Assembly: GCA_933207985.1 (NCBI GenBank) | Contig: OW240916.1 | Span: forward strand, 138,679,656-138,743,655 | Source of the DNA: Pelobates cultripes | Lineage: Eukaryota; Chordata; Amphibia; Anura; Pelobatidae | Direction: 5' to 3' | Length of the DNA: 64,000 bases | Part shown: positions 1-10,920 of the stretch, one piece after another | Layout of the letters: every line of letters begins with the position of its first letter | Position numbering within the stretch: position 1 is the first letter of the stretch | The notes under the pieces: generated by a model | Told to the model about the DNA's origin: nothing | Databases searched by the model: none | What the model saw: only the letters and a program-made list of their open reading frames with translations | Position numbers and translations under genes: made by a program

Positions 1-1290
1 TGTAAACTGTAGAAAAACTGCCATGGTACAGATCTACCTTTAAAGTGCAATAAGAATACTTTTTATTGAAATGATACAGACTTGGCAGGTCCCAGTCACC
101 ACGAAGACCATTTATAAATCTAACAAGGAACCATTTATTTTCTTTTTCTAGATTTACTTGTAAAAAAATAAATAAAAAATAACTCTAGAATGCAAGCTGG
201 CCTCAACCTGTTACAGGATAACTCCAAGCACCATGACCACTTCAGTGATTTGACCTGGTCATGGTGCTTTCAGGCGGTACATGCAGCGTTTCAGTTTGAA
301 ACATTGCACATACAGGGATATAGAAGCTTGCTGTCAGTGGTGTAACTGCATGTCTGGCGGTGTCTGAACGACAGTTCTAAGCTGGACAACGTCAGTTCAC
401 TGCATATATGACATCTGTCCTCACTCATAGCATGCTGGTGACAGACAACAATGGCACAGCTCCACCCTACGTGTCGTCCAAGCCCTCCACACAGCACACC
501 CTTTGGGACATTGCTCCTCTGCAGTGAGGGGAAGTGGAGTTGCCACAAGAGGTTTAAGATGCAGGAGGAACGCAATTTTGTTGTTGGGCAGACCATACCA
601 GCAAGGTTCACTTAACCAAACAATGTTTTCTTAAAACTCAGATTTTTGGGGATGGAGTAGCCCGCTGAAGATCAAGGATTATTACAATACAAAAGGTTAT
701 CTTGCTCCTTAAAGGGTTAAAAAATTGCTGCTTTTCGTGATTGCTTTATGCATGCATCCACAGGAGCTGCAAGATGGCATTGGTCAATAAACAGAGCTGC
801 ACGATGACCTTACACAGAGAAATTAATTCAATAAGTTCGAAGCATGGCTGTTCTCAGAAAACGTAATGAATGAAAGGTATTGGTGACATGTGGAGAGCAT
901 TTCAGAATTATCCCCATGAACTGTATATAGCCATGGAAAACAATTGGCTGTTAGGTTTCAGTTCTAGCTCTGATCATGTAATTACAAAGGCTAGTTTCAG
1001 ATATCGATGCCTGAGGGATTTTTTTTAAAAGTAAAATAGCTTGTTTGCACAGGGACATCATTGCTAAAGCCTATAGGAATATAAAAATGGCAGCGGTTTT
1101 GGGAAAAAGCCACAGAACAGCAAGTCATGATCTAAAATATATTGATTTCACAACCTGCTTAAAGGAACTGTATGGTTTATAAAAAAAATAAATAAAAAAA
1201 AGCATATTCCTTCCCCCTCCAAAAATAGTAAACCTATTGTCACGAAATGCTTTTTTTTTCATAACTTGTGTAAAAATGAATTTTTGAAGT
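1..1290. other. Unassigned AT-rich sequence with one small hairpin
   Basis: I recognise no gene here. The one visible structure is a small inverted repeat near 222-272, in which 'accatgaccacttca' is mirrored by 'tggtcatggtgctt'. A similar hairpin lies near 24640-24690, so it is probably a remnant of a short foldback repeat. The frame at 291-611 on the minus strand has no recognisable domain and is probably chance. Confidence 0.4.
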
Positions 1291-1515
1291 ACCTGAGGAA
1301 TGCTTTACAGCCGAAACGTTGGGGTTTCATTTCTCCTGCTCTTGGTCAGTATACCTTTAATAGGTTTTTGCATTTAGCACTTTACTTACATTGTGGTTTT
1401 GGTACTATATACTGATTTAGCACTATACTATGCACTTTCTCTCTGCTATAATGATGCCTTGTTGTATTTTCTATGCGTGAATAAATACTCTTTATGTGCA
1501 AAACCATGGTGTGCC
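1291..1515 (+). repeat. Penelope-like 3' end relic with hammerhead-like core (candidate)
   Basis: The segment contains CTGAGGA (1293-1299), a short GCT/AGC hairpin and then GAAA (1313-1316) followed by cgttgg. This is the order of the conserved blocks of a hammerhead ribozyme core (CUGANGA, stem II, GAAA). About 170 bases downstream is an AATAAA-containing tail (near 1480). Hammerhead motifs are known from Penelope-like retroelements. I infer that this is a decayed 3' end of such an element. Stem I does not pair convincingly, so activity is unlikely. Confidence 0.4.
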
Positions 1516-1768
1516 TTGGGATAATTTCTTCTTATTTTAATCTTTATTTTGATCAGATATTTTACTCCTCCGCTGATTTAATGTCAGCAATGACACACCT
1601 ATAATGCCTGTCCACCAATGGCCATGCTCCAGCAATTTTCTATGAGAATCAGTAATGGCACGCCTTAAGCTGCACTCCGCTCATCACATGCCCACAATGC
1701 CTGCCCAAACCTCTGAGTGTTAAGTCCTCAGCATTTATGTGGTGGAATTTCGGTGAATGTAAATTTAG

Positions 1769-2157
1769 TAGGCTAAGATTTCCATGTGGCATATGTGTAT
1801 GTTGTGTCAGTTAGTTAGCTACACGTAGCTAGGATACTTTCAATGTACTGAGCATGTGCAGGAATGCAGGAACTGAAATTGCACTTATTTCCTTTGTCTT
1901 GGATGAGCCATGTGGTTTGACTAGATGTACAAGTCTATATTCTGCTCATTGATTGGTTAAAGGTATATGTGGGTGTAGCTATTAATGGGAGGAGTTATAG
2001 TGCTATACAAGGAATGTACACCATGTGTTGGTCTCTCAGAATTTTGGAACAGGAGTTCATCTGAGACCCGATCGGTAATATGAATAAAGGCCTCTTACTT
2101 CCTAAATACCTGTGTCCATCTCTCTGTGGTTGGCTTCTGCATGCTTACACTGCTACA
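1769..2157 (+). mobile_element. Solo LTR, retrovirus-like or LTR retrotransposon
   Basis: About 389 bp flanked by TTTAG on both sides (1764-1768 and 2158-2162), a 5-bp target duplication typical of LTR elements. It has a TATA-like stretch ('ctatacaagg'), an AATAAA poly(A) signal at 2083-2088 and a 3' end in ...CTACA. The 5' end reads TA rather than the expected TG, so one base may have mutated. No internal coding region is attached, so this fits a solo LTR left by recombination. The family is not identified. Confidence 0.55.
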
Positions 2158-2191
2158 TTTAGACACTAGAACTTACATACCACAAACTCAC

Positions 2192-2528
2192 CTCTTTCTC
2201 CAGCGCCGGGCAAGGAGCTCTCCTCCTCTTCGGCTGAATGCGCATGCGCGGCTCCTCGCGCATTCAGCCAGTCTAATAGGAAAGCATTCACAATGCTTTC
2301 CTATGGACGCTGGCGTCTTCTCACTTTGAAAATCACAATGAGAAGCGTGGAAGCCCTCTAGCGGCTGTCAATGAGACAGCCACTAGAGGCTGGATTAATC
2401 CATTTATAAACATAGCAGTTTCTTTGAAACTTCTATGTTTCTAGAAAAAAGGGTTAAACCTAGCTGGACCTGGCACCCAGACCACTTCATTAAGCTGAAG
2501 TGGTCTGGGTGCCTAGAGTGGTCCTTTA
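2192..2528 (+). repeat. Foldback MITE family A, 5'-truncated copy
   Basis: It is closely similar to 11640-12020: the 'ccagcgccgggc' block, a GC-rich 'gcgcatgcgcgg' segment, a hairpin around 'aaagcattcacaatgcttt', the 'ctagcggctgtc...gacagccactag' stem and the terminal hairpin 'cagaccacttca...tgaagtggtctg'. It ends in 'gtggtccttt', the family A terminus. The left terminus (aaaggaccactatagtgcc) is missing. It has no coding capacity and would have to be moved by another element's transposase. Confidence 0.75.
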
Positions 2529-2570
2529 AGCTGAACCTGTTTAGCTGCTTGGAGTGTCCCTGTAGGTCCC

Positions 2571-2642
2571 TTAAGGACCAAACTTCTGGAATAAAAGGGA
2601 ATCATGACATGTCACACATGTCATGTGTCCTTAAGGGGTGAA
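2571..2642. repeat. Short TTAA-type palindromic MITE
   Basis: About 72 bp beginning 'ttaaggaccaaac' and ending 'gtccttaagggg', with an internal 'gacatgt/acatgtc' palindrome. It is the same short element as at 4143-4214 and 25797-25868, here in opposite orientation. The left end has lost part of the CCCC terminus. Confidence 0.75.
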
Positions 2643-2900
2643 AGGATCACCTTAGGCACCCAGATCACTTCAGCTCAATGAAGTGGTCTGGGTGCCAGGC
2701 CCCTCTAGTTTTAACCCTGCAGCTGAAAACAGCAGTTTCACAGAGTCCAGTGTCAAATAAGCTCCCACTTGGGAGCTGACGTCGGCGCTGGTTTAAAGGA
2801 TGGATTTTAACCCCTTCAACGCCGAGGGAGGGGGGCACTCCAGGATTCTCTAGTGCCAAGAAAATGGGTTTGTTTTTCTGGCACTATAGGATCCCTTTAA
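2643..2900 (-). repeat. Foldback MITE family A, inverted copy
   Basis: It starts with 'aggcacccagatcacttca' and its mirror 'tgaagtggtctgggtgcc', and ends in 'ctggcactataggatccctt', the reverse of the family A left terminus. With the copy at 2192-2528 and the small TTAA element between them it forms a head-to-head cluster. Confidence 0.65.
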
Positions 2901-3490
2901 ATCCTTTATAAATAATTGTATGACACTGACAAACATATTCATGAACACACACACAAAGTTAGTTCTAAATTTAGGGAAATATTAGCAGTTTGCCCTAGAA
3001 ATGCACCCATTTTGCCTTTAATATAAACTATACGGTTTAAAAAAAAAAAAAAATCTAACTTCCTGTGAAGCAATCAAAGTCCAACTATTTATCTGCAAAA
3101 TTCAAAGTTTTAGTGAAAGCACAAACATACATGTGCATATGTAATCTATATGTCTTGGTCTCGCCCCATCTGGACTTGTGTTGTCCACCTCCGTGTAAAC
3201 ACCTGGCAGTGTCGCGGTCACTGCATTTTAGTTGATCATAACGTTTTTTTTTTGTTTTTGTTTTTTTTATATGAAAAAAAAACACAATTACTGAACATAT
3301 AGTCAGACATAAAATATTAAAAAATGTACCAGAGTTAAAGTCACGGTTCAGCTTGCTTTTGGAGTTTTTACCCCCTCATTTTATTTTTAAAGTTGTCAAT
3401 TTGAAGAGGAACCATCATTTTTGTAAAAGTCCTGAGTTAACTCTTTCTGGCTGCATATAATACAGCTAGGAAACCGTTTCCGCCTCTCTT

Positions 3491-4140
3491 AAAGGGACAC
3501 TATAGTCACCTGAACAACTACGGCTTAATGAGGTTGTTCAGGTGAGAACTATAGCCCCCTGAAGCCTCTCATGTAAACACTGTATTTTCTTAGAAAATAC
3601 AGTGTTAACATTGAAAGCTAGGAACACCTCCAGTTGCAATCACTCCAGTTGCAAGAGTGAACCAGAGGGACTCCGGAGTTGATGGAGGCATAATATGCCT
3701 CCATCCACTCAGATCTGCTGTCAGCAGAGCACAGGGCAGCACTGTGCACAGTATCCTGTGATTCAGGGTCTCCTCCCTCTGCATGCAGACAGTGAACTTT
3801 CCTCATAGAGATTCATTGATTCAACTCCTCTCTATAAGGAGATGCTGATTGGCAAGGGCTGTGTTTGAATCATGCTGGCTCTGCCCCTGATCTGCCTCCT
3901 TGTCAGTGTCAGCCAATCCTATGGGGAAGCACTGTGATTGGATCAGGCTACCACCACATGTCAGCAGACTGCTTGTTTTTCTGAGGCTAACAGCATGCAG
4001 ATTTACAGCTTCAGGCTTCAATACAGTAAGATTTTTACTATATTTATGGAGGCATGAGAGGCCCAGGAGGGCTAGACGGTGGTGTTAACACTATAGGGTC
4101 AGGAATACATGTTGTGTACCTGACCCTATAGTGATCCTTT
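3491..4140 (+). repeat. Foldback MITE family B
   Basis: The element opens with AAAGGGACACTATAGT followed by an inverted repeat ('cacctgaacaac' / 'gttgttcaggtg'). It closes with 'tcaggaatac...gtacctga' and CTATAGTGATCCTTT. The termini are imperfect inverted repeats. Small ORFs inside have no recognisable domain. It abuts the TTAA element at 4143, whose TTAA overlaps its last bases. Confidence 0.65.
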
Positions 4141-4142
4141 AA

Positions 4143-4214
4143 CCCCTTAAGGACACATGACATGTGTGACATTTCATAATTCCCTTTTATTCCAGATGTT
4201 TGGTCCTTAAGGGG
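4143..4214. repeat. Short palindromic TTAA-flanked MITE (72 bp)
   Basis: A 72-bp element with CCCCTTAAGGAC at one end and GTCCTTAAGGGG at the other, flanked by TTAA on both sides (4139-4142 and 4215-4218). Exact TTAA duplication is the hallmark of the piggyBac superfamily. Internal 'acatgacatgtgtgacat' is a second palindrome. It is too short to encode anything. Confidence 0.8.
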
Positions 4215-4219
4215 TTAAA

Positions 4220-6060
4220 TTAAACACTTGTTCAAAGTGGAAAGCAATGCTTCTCACAGAAGAATCCTGATAATAATACTGAGAGCACAGCAATTTATAG
4301 GCATGTGCTGTTGACCCGGAAATATTCAATCAAGATAGTATGGGGCTGCACGGAGAAGACTATCACCAGGAAAAAAAAAAAATGTATATCATGCCTTTAT
4401 TATTTTAAATTTATAAGTATATTTTGTAAAGAAAATTTTGCTGGAAATTGGAAGAAAAAAAATGCTTAGTTCAGTTGTTTCTCTGAAAATAAGCATTCAT
4501 ATTACACCATTTGGCTTTTATGAAATGAAATAAAAGCGAGCTGCATACCTATGGATGTCATTAAAGCGAATATATTCAGAGATTTATCATTCATTTTACG
4601 GTTAGGGGACTGTTTGCAGGATCTAGAGCATTAGGGCCGGGCAAAATATAGAAGTTCACTGCTACATATTACATTTGATTTTCATTTGGAGTTTCTAAGG
4701 GATACATCTCCTAAAACCAAAACCATTACCATAATGGCACCTGGTGAGCATGATTTAACTGGTGACATACATCACATAACTATAAAATGTCTTTCACAAT
4801 AGGATCCAAAATTTAAAGAATAGTACATTTGGGAATTTCCCTCACTATGCTGTCTGTAGTCTAATCCTACCGTATAACAAGATGATTTTGGTGGATTATA
4901 GACTAAATCTGGACCTGCTATGAATTTAGCTAATCAATAACACAAGTCCCAACATTTTTTCTGAAACATTGTATGAACCCAGCATCCCACAACTATGTGC
5001 AGTGGTTATTGGGGGAATATTTCCCCACCCTGTGTGAAATACATTCAGTAATGTTTCTAGGACTTTCTTCTCCATTCTAAAAGCAATAAAAACACTGATT
5101 ATATTACAGAAATTTAAAAAGACGAACTTGTGGAGAACGTTTATTGGATGAAGACTAGAGCCACATGAGACGATTATACAATGTGGTTGTAATGCACACC
5201 GGCATTAGCCTTAATCAGGGAAAAATTCAGATATTCCTATTTTCAAGTACGCTTATTATTTCCCCAATGTGATTCCTAACTGGATAAATTAATCAAGTTT
5301 TACCTCTAATCTTTCATTTCAATAACTAGTTGAGTGCTTTAAAATGTCTTCCAGGAATCTGAATTATTCTTTGACAGTAGATATTCGATCAGCTAAAAAT
5401 TCATTGTACAGGAGAAAAACAAAATCACTAAATGGTATTTAACAAAACACAACATACCTCAAATGTCAATGTACTAACCTTTTGAAATGCGGTCAGTAAC
5501 AGTTCAAGGTATTACATGTTCAAACCGTAATACCATGAATAATAACAGGTTAATAGAGATGTACTCAATGTGTAATAATAAGATAGGGAAAAAAAGAGAT
5601 ATGCTTAAATAATGTATTACACTTTAGCAAAACCCATAGGTTTTAGTCAAATAAATCTACTGTAGATTTAGTTGAAGAAAAAATTTCAGGTGATTAAAAC
5701 TAAATTGCATTTTAGTCAAAAGGCTAGGACTAAAAACTAAAATTGCTGTCAAAATTAACACTGTTTAACACTTCCTTAAAAATAATCTAGTTATTTAGGT
5801 TCCTGCATTGCACAATTTGTTTAATCCAGAATTTATTATTATCTCTTTCTCTGTTAATAGCCCACCAGACCCTGCAGGAGCCTCATGTGTGCAGCTAATG
5901 TTCAATTTACAGAGCAGGAGATAAAAACTTCTAAAGCAAGTTCAAACCTGATTGAATATGAAATTTTTTTTTCCCCCATACTGACAGTGTGAGTCAGACC
6001 CAGGATGGTGTGGCTAGGGCGTCATAAACAGAAACAAAAGTGATTTAATTCCAAAAGAGT
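4220..6060. other. Mostly unassigned AT-rich sequence
   Basis: No gene is recognised. Around 5640-5765 the sequence is rich in repeated 'tttagtcaaa' and 'actaaaac' words on both strands, suggesting an old dispersed repeat. The rest shows no terminal repeats, splice-bounded reading frame or homology I recognise. Confidence 0.35.
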
Positions 6061-6078
6061 ACAGGAGTATGATCTTTA

Positions 6079-6150
6079 CAAGGGGTGCCCAATACATCGA
6101 TAGCGATCTACCAATCTAAGTTGATTCAGGTAGATAGTGGCCGGCAGCAT
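6079..6150 (+). mobile_element. hAT-like terminal fragment (candidate)
   Basis: The sequence 'caaggggtgcccaatacatc' followed by 'gatagcgatctaccaat' resembles the left terminus of hAT-type elements beginning CAGGGGTGCCC. A related terminus is at 24732. I could not find the matching right end or a target duplication. Confidence 0.35.
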
Positions 6151-6639
6151 TCCTTTACCCTGGAGGAGAGAGAATGCGCGCAGAGGTGCGCAATGCACAC
6201 CAACGTGCACCCCCTTCCTGCAGTGACACCCAGCAGCAGAAGGATTCCTGTGTGCGAGCAGCGCTGCGCAGGTTGGGCATGGAAGCCAGCAGCAGACACC
6301 ATAACCACCTCAGACTAAAGTGGTTATGATGTCTGAACTCAGTGGGCACCAAGTCCCACATCAATTATAGACAGACAGTTTATTCACTGAAGGACTAGGA
6401 CAGCCTGCCACACAGCCTCAAGTGAAGAAATGTCGGTTGCCTCATTACATACCAGTTACTGTCCAGACTACCGGCATGGACTGGTATGAGACAGAAGCAT
6501 AACTCTGCCTCAACAATATCATATTTGGACGCCGTCTGCAGGGGACCGACTAAACCATTTATCAGTGATGTGGAACCTAGCACTATAAATCACTTCAATT
6601 TGTTGAAGTGGTTATGGTGTCTTCAGTGTTTTCAAATGA

Positions 6640-8060
6640 ATAAAAAAAACCACTAAAAATTACATAAAAAGAAAAAGGTAATAGGCGCTCACTACAGTAT
6701 AGTACTAGGTGCAACTGGGCTGCAGTAACTAGTACAAGGATTCCCATACCTTGTGGTAAAGTATCAAGAAGAAAAGGAAAGTAACCGCGCCCAAAGATTA
6801 TGTACAAAAATACGTACACAGGTCTTTTGAAATTATACAAGTATTGGACCTCAAATAAAACAGAAGAAACAATGATATTGTACATACTGTTTTGCACTAA
6901 GTGCGTGATTACACTCACATTTAATTGGGCTGTGACGAAGTGCCCTTCGCCACTTGGTCCTGGAGAGGCCTACTTGCCAGCCTCCTCCCCTGTGACTATG
7001 ACTCTTTCATGTATCTGGCTTTAAAGCCCCTAGTCTACGTTCAGACAGACTATTTATGTAGGCTGCTTTATTTATCTTATGTTTTAGTCACCCTGTACCC
7101 ATTATAGGTGCAGGGTGTGTGTAATGTAATTGTTTATAGTGTGTGTGTATACTGTGTAATGTATTGCCTGCTCTCTTGTATTGCTGAGGTTTGCTACCAA
7201 CTAGGTGGGTTTGGCTATGGAGCTGGTCTAGTGCCCTCTGTTGGTAGCAACAGCAATATGCACTACCTGAATTGCAAGACTGGTTCATTTGCATATTCGG
7301 GTAGATTTGCATATTGCTAATTCTGCAGGCAGGTGAGATATTTACTGTTAAATATTGTCTCCCCCCACCCCTTTAAAAATGTGCCATTGTGTTGTGATAA
7401 GTCACTGTGTGTTGCTTGATGTGGTTTGACTGTTTGTGATTTTATTGAGGTTTCACAACAATGTTATTGTGGTGACCCTATTGTCTGGTCCCAAGGGAAA
7501 TAAAGGTTTTGACAGTTCTTCTTGATCCCTCTAAATGTAGCCTTGTCTCGTTATTGGAGGGAGCTGTTATAATCACACTGGGGATTGCTATGCTCTGCAT
7601 GCTCCCCTGAGCTTGAGTCACTTAGCTCTTTTAAGAGCTTGTTCCTAACACGCTCTTCTTGGAGGAGGGGTCTTCACCACACAGTCCTGGATGCTGGAGG
7701 TTCATACAGGGTGGACGGAAGAGTTTTTTCCCCACACAGTCCTGGAGGACAGAAGCTGATCCAGGGTGGAAGGAAGACGGCAAGACTCCAGTCAAGAGAC
7801 GGCGGTTGCAGAGTCTGCGGTGGTTGTGGTGTCTGCTGCAGCGCTTGGAGTCCTCAGGAAGCGCTAGGAGCATCCGTCAACGGAGGGTACTCAGTCGGAG
7901 TACAGGGAGCTCCGTTACATGGGCTATCTCAGAGCATGGACGGAACAATACCCGTCTAAGGGGACCTGTGTACGTATTAATTTTGTACATAATCTTTGGA
8001 CGTGGTTACTTTCCTTTTCTTCTTGATACTAAAAATCACATAACTTGTAAACCCACCTCA
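6640..8060. repeat. Inverted-repeat element split by a solo LTR
   Basis: The block at about 6766-6828 (starting 'gtatcaagaagaaaagg') reappears in reverse complement at about 7966-8028, with a few differences. These arms flank roughly 100 bp on the left and 45 bp on the right once the LTR at 6931-7919 is removed. The original element was therefore a foldback of a few hundred bp into which the LTR later inserted. Confidence 0.6.
6931..7919 (+). mobile_element. Solo LTR, Ty3/gypsy-like, TSD TGGGC
   Basis: A 989-bp block begins TGTGACGAAGTGCCC, ends CCGTTACA, and is flanked by TGGGC on both sides (6926-6930 and 7920-7924). TG...CA ends and a 5-bp duplication fit an LTR. An AATAAA is at 7499-7504. 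Parts resemble 50900-52600, for example 'cccattata.gtgcagggtg' and 'aactaggtgggtttggct', so the two are related LTRs. ORFs at 7585-7959 and 7659-8234 lie across it and have no domain, so I treat them as chance. No internal region is attached. Confidence 0.85.
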
Positions 8061-8399
8061 GTTCCCACCTTCTGCCCTCCAATCCGTAACAGAAATTGGC
8101 CCTGCTTAGGGACACTTCAAGCAAGACAAGCCTCCTCTATGACACAGATATGCTGGCTTCACCGCCAACACATCACCCATTCCTATATAAACCCCAGCAA
8201 AAACCAGAAGCACTTATTGATGCAATATCTGTGACAGAGAGCAGGAGAACCAACTGTAGGAGTTCGCCTGCATTTGTCATTCAGGCCTTAGCATAAAACC
8301 ATATGTTACAAGCACAGACATCTATGAGGACTACAGTTTGACAGCTTAGTAGAACAATTTTTAGCTATCTGCTCTTCAGTTTAAAATAATGTTGTGTAC

Positions 8400-8880
8400 C
8401 ATGACATTAACACTTTAAGAAGACATCACTCGGTCACAGTTCTCCCCGTGCCACCAAGATGGTGGTTCTAGCAGTGTTTACCTTTCCTTGTTTGAGGCAC
8501 TAGGGGGCTGGACTTCTCATGTGGCTACTACCTGTCACTTTAAGTCCACCTGAGGCAACTTGCAATTTAGCTGCTGATTAGCCAACTGAGGGCACTGTCA
8601 GCTCATTGTTTCCGGTTGCCTAATTTTCCTTGATTTCCAGACTGACTTGGCTTGTTACCTCTGCTTTTGGCATATTTCGTTATTGTCTGTTCGCTGCCTG
8701 CACGGACCTTTGGAACCGTACCGGACTGTTCTCCTGGATTTGCCCCGGTCTGTTTCTATGTAACCGGTTAGTGTTCCGGCCAAGCCCCTGTGCACAGATT
8801 CACAGCCCAGGTGGCTTCTTACCTGGTTACCGTGGGTTGTGATTATCTGAAAGGTGAGCTAACTTCTCTGCACTATGGAC
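8400..8880 (+). mobile_element. Possible gypsy LTR end or leader region
   Basis: This stretch precedes a gag-like remnant and has the composition of an LTR end plus untranslated leader. The end near 8815-8910 ('ggcttcttacctggttaccgtg', then 'ccaaccaaggtaag') recurs at 9576-9630 as 'agcttcttacctggttaccg' and 'caaccaaagtaag'. No target duplication or clear boundary was found. Confidence 0.35.
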
Positions 8881-8919
8881 TCCAACCAAGGTAAGCTCTT
8901 ACATAATGAACTGACCATC

Positions 8920-9520
8920 ATGGAGTCCGCAGAGATGTGCAAGTTGCTTACCCAGCAAGTTTCCAGCCTGGCCCAGACTGTTTCGGAGCTGCAGCGAGAT
9001 GTTCAGTTTCTTTGAGGCACAGTACGCCCAGCCCCGGAACCTGCATATTCTGAGCCATTTGGTATTATGCCAGAGATACGACGGTAGCCGTGCATCCTTC
9101 CAGTGCTTTAAGCCTCGGACATATGCTACTGACTTTATCATGGTCCGCACGGCTATCAACTTGCTGTCTGGATGGATCGAAAGAGTCCTGTCCTCAACAG
9201 CTGGATATCATGACTGCAATGGACTTGCAGTGCACAACTTCTAGAAAAACTACTGCTCCAGGTTCCAGAGGATCCCAGATTCCCAGAGACAGGGAAACCC
9301 GGTACCAATGCCACACCTCCTTGTTGCCTCCTTATGAACCGGTTCCTAGAAAAACTCCAGAGGTTTCCTATGTTCCTCCTCTTGACTCCGAAGAACCTAT
9401 GGAGATGGGGCTCATCCAGACCAAATTGACTCCTGATGAGAGACTGGAGGAGAGGCCATGGCCTCTGTTTTTACTGTGGAGAAAGAGAGCACTTTATTTC
9501 TGTGCCCATGCACCCACTTA
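8920..9520 (+). pseudogene. Degenerate Ty3/gypsy gag remnant
   Basis: An ATG at 8920 opens about 31 codons (MESAEMCKLLTQQVSSLAQT and on) resembling the start of gypsy Gag, then meets a stop. In shifted frames the following DNA reads RYDGSRASFQCF (a Gag core-like segment near 9074) and later PMEMG...LTPDERLEE. At 9466-9477 the codons give CFYC, followed by G-E-R-E-H, a damaged CCHC zinc knuckle that lacks a clear final Cys. Several frameshifts and stops make it non-coding. Gag would package the element's RNA in a cytoplasmic particle. No pol follows. Confidence 0.55.
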
Positions 9521-9641
9521 GGCCTCAGGCTCTCTGTTTGGGCACTATACAGATTCACCCGCCTCAGTGTATGTAGCTTCTTACCTGGTTACCGTGAGCT
9601 CTGACATCTCTGTACTACAACCAAAGTAAGTCCTTACACAC

Positions 9642-10756
9642 TGTGACGAGACCAATCTCGCCACATTGCATTGGAGAAGCCTGGTTGCTCACCTGTTGCC
9701 TTTGGATTATGGCCCCATGTTAAAAGACTTCTTTTCCCCTGCAGAAAAGGCTTATTCGTGGCTTAATTGATGAATGCTGGGTGGCCTTTGTTCGGTTGCG
9801 GAACACGTGGCGGCGGCCATTTTAAAGTCCCGAACGGCCAGCGGTGTTCAGCGCCCAAACTGTGGAACTGTAAACGGACACTTATTTGCGCGAACACTGC
9901 AGAGCCGTCAGCCTCCTTGCTTCTTCATTCGGTCAGTTAACCGAATGCCTGTTCATTCGGTAGTTTAAACCGTAGGAACAGCATTACCCCAGATAGCCAT
10001 TCTGTGGAGTCTATTTGTATGGAGAACAGACTTTGTGAACACTTTAACTCCACGGCGATTGGACTGTGTACATAGGATCTGAGCGCTATTCGGTACTTTT
10101 GTGCGCTCAGATGCCAGCTATCTGGGGATGGGTTGCAAGTATATATTTTGTCTGATGTAATATGTAATATGATGTAATATGTATTTTATTGTGTTTTAGA
10201 GTTTTACTGTAACCATGTGGGTAATGGAGTTTTTCCTCTGTCCTTGGAGATAATTGGATTACTTCCCAATTATCTCCAGGATAGAGGGGAGGGATTGTAA
10301 TGTATTGGGGGAGTGTTTTAACCATGTCTGCCTGTGATTGGTCATTGTACTATTTGTGTCCCAGTCTCCCATTTGGTCCCCTAGGGGAGTGTCCACCAGG
10401 TGGGAGACCTGCATAAATACTGGGCAGGTAGCCCTCATTAAAACAGACCACTGCTTGACCCTCAAACGGAGCCTTGTCTCGTTCTTGGGGGGGGGATTTA
10501 CTGAATGTTGATAGAGACTGATTGCTAGGAGTGTAAGCCGCTTGGGTGCTTTTCCTATTCGTCTGCTAGCAGCTATTCGTGAGGTTCCAGTTCGGGAGTT
10601 TGGAGTGCTATTTTGTATGCAGTTCGGGAGTTTGGAGCATTCCCTTACATGCGGTTCGGGAGTTTGGTGTTCTGCAGTAGCTGTGCCTGTATCTATGGAA
10701 GGGGAAGATCTCCTAAATGGCGGTTTAACCCTTTTATGCCTGGGGGTGCCGTTACA
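9642..10756 (+). mobile_element. Solo LTR, Ty3/gypsy-like, TSD CACAC
   Basis: A 1115-bp block begins TGTGACGAGACC, ends GTGCCGTTACA, and is flanked by CACAC on both sides (9637-9641 and 10757-10761). A TATA-like 'cataaatact' lies near 10411 and 'attaaaaca' near 10438. It contains a hairpin 'ggagataattgg...ccaattatctcc' (10246-10278). Start and end resemble the LTR at 6931, so the families are related. Three near-repeats of 'cagttcgggagtttgg' occur at 10580-10665. It has no coding region. Confidence 0.85.
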
Positions 10757-10844
10757 CACACTCCCTATTTCGGAGTCCAGATTCCTAAACTACCAGCAAA
10801 ATGTGTTTGAGTAAAACCACAATACAGTATAGTATACAGTTCAG

Positions 10845-10920
10845 TATATGGTGTAAATATGTAAAGCACTGTGGAATATGTTGCGGCTATATAAAATGAT
10901 GATGATAATTAAAAGCTATA
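10845..10920 (+). mobile_element. L2-like LINE 3' tail fragment
   Basis: The sequence 'gtaaagcactgtggaatatg' followed by 'ttgcggctatataaaatgatgatgataat' matches the pattern of the L2-like 3' end at 39100-39160 ('gctacagaacctgatggcgc', 'tatataaataataa'). Only the tail is present. Confidence 0.55.

Noticed and set aside
7585..8234. 124- and 191-codon plus-strand ORFs
   Set aside because: They overlap each other and run across the LTR boundary at 7919 into an unrelated foldback repeat. No domain was recognised.
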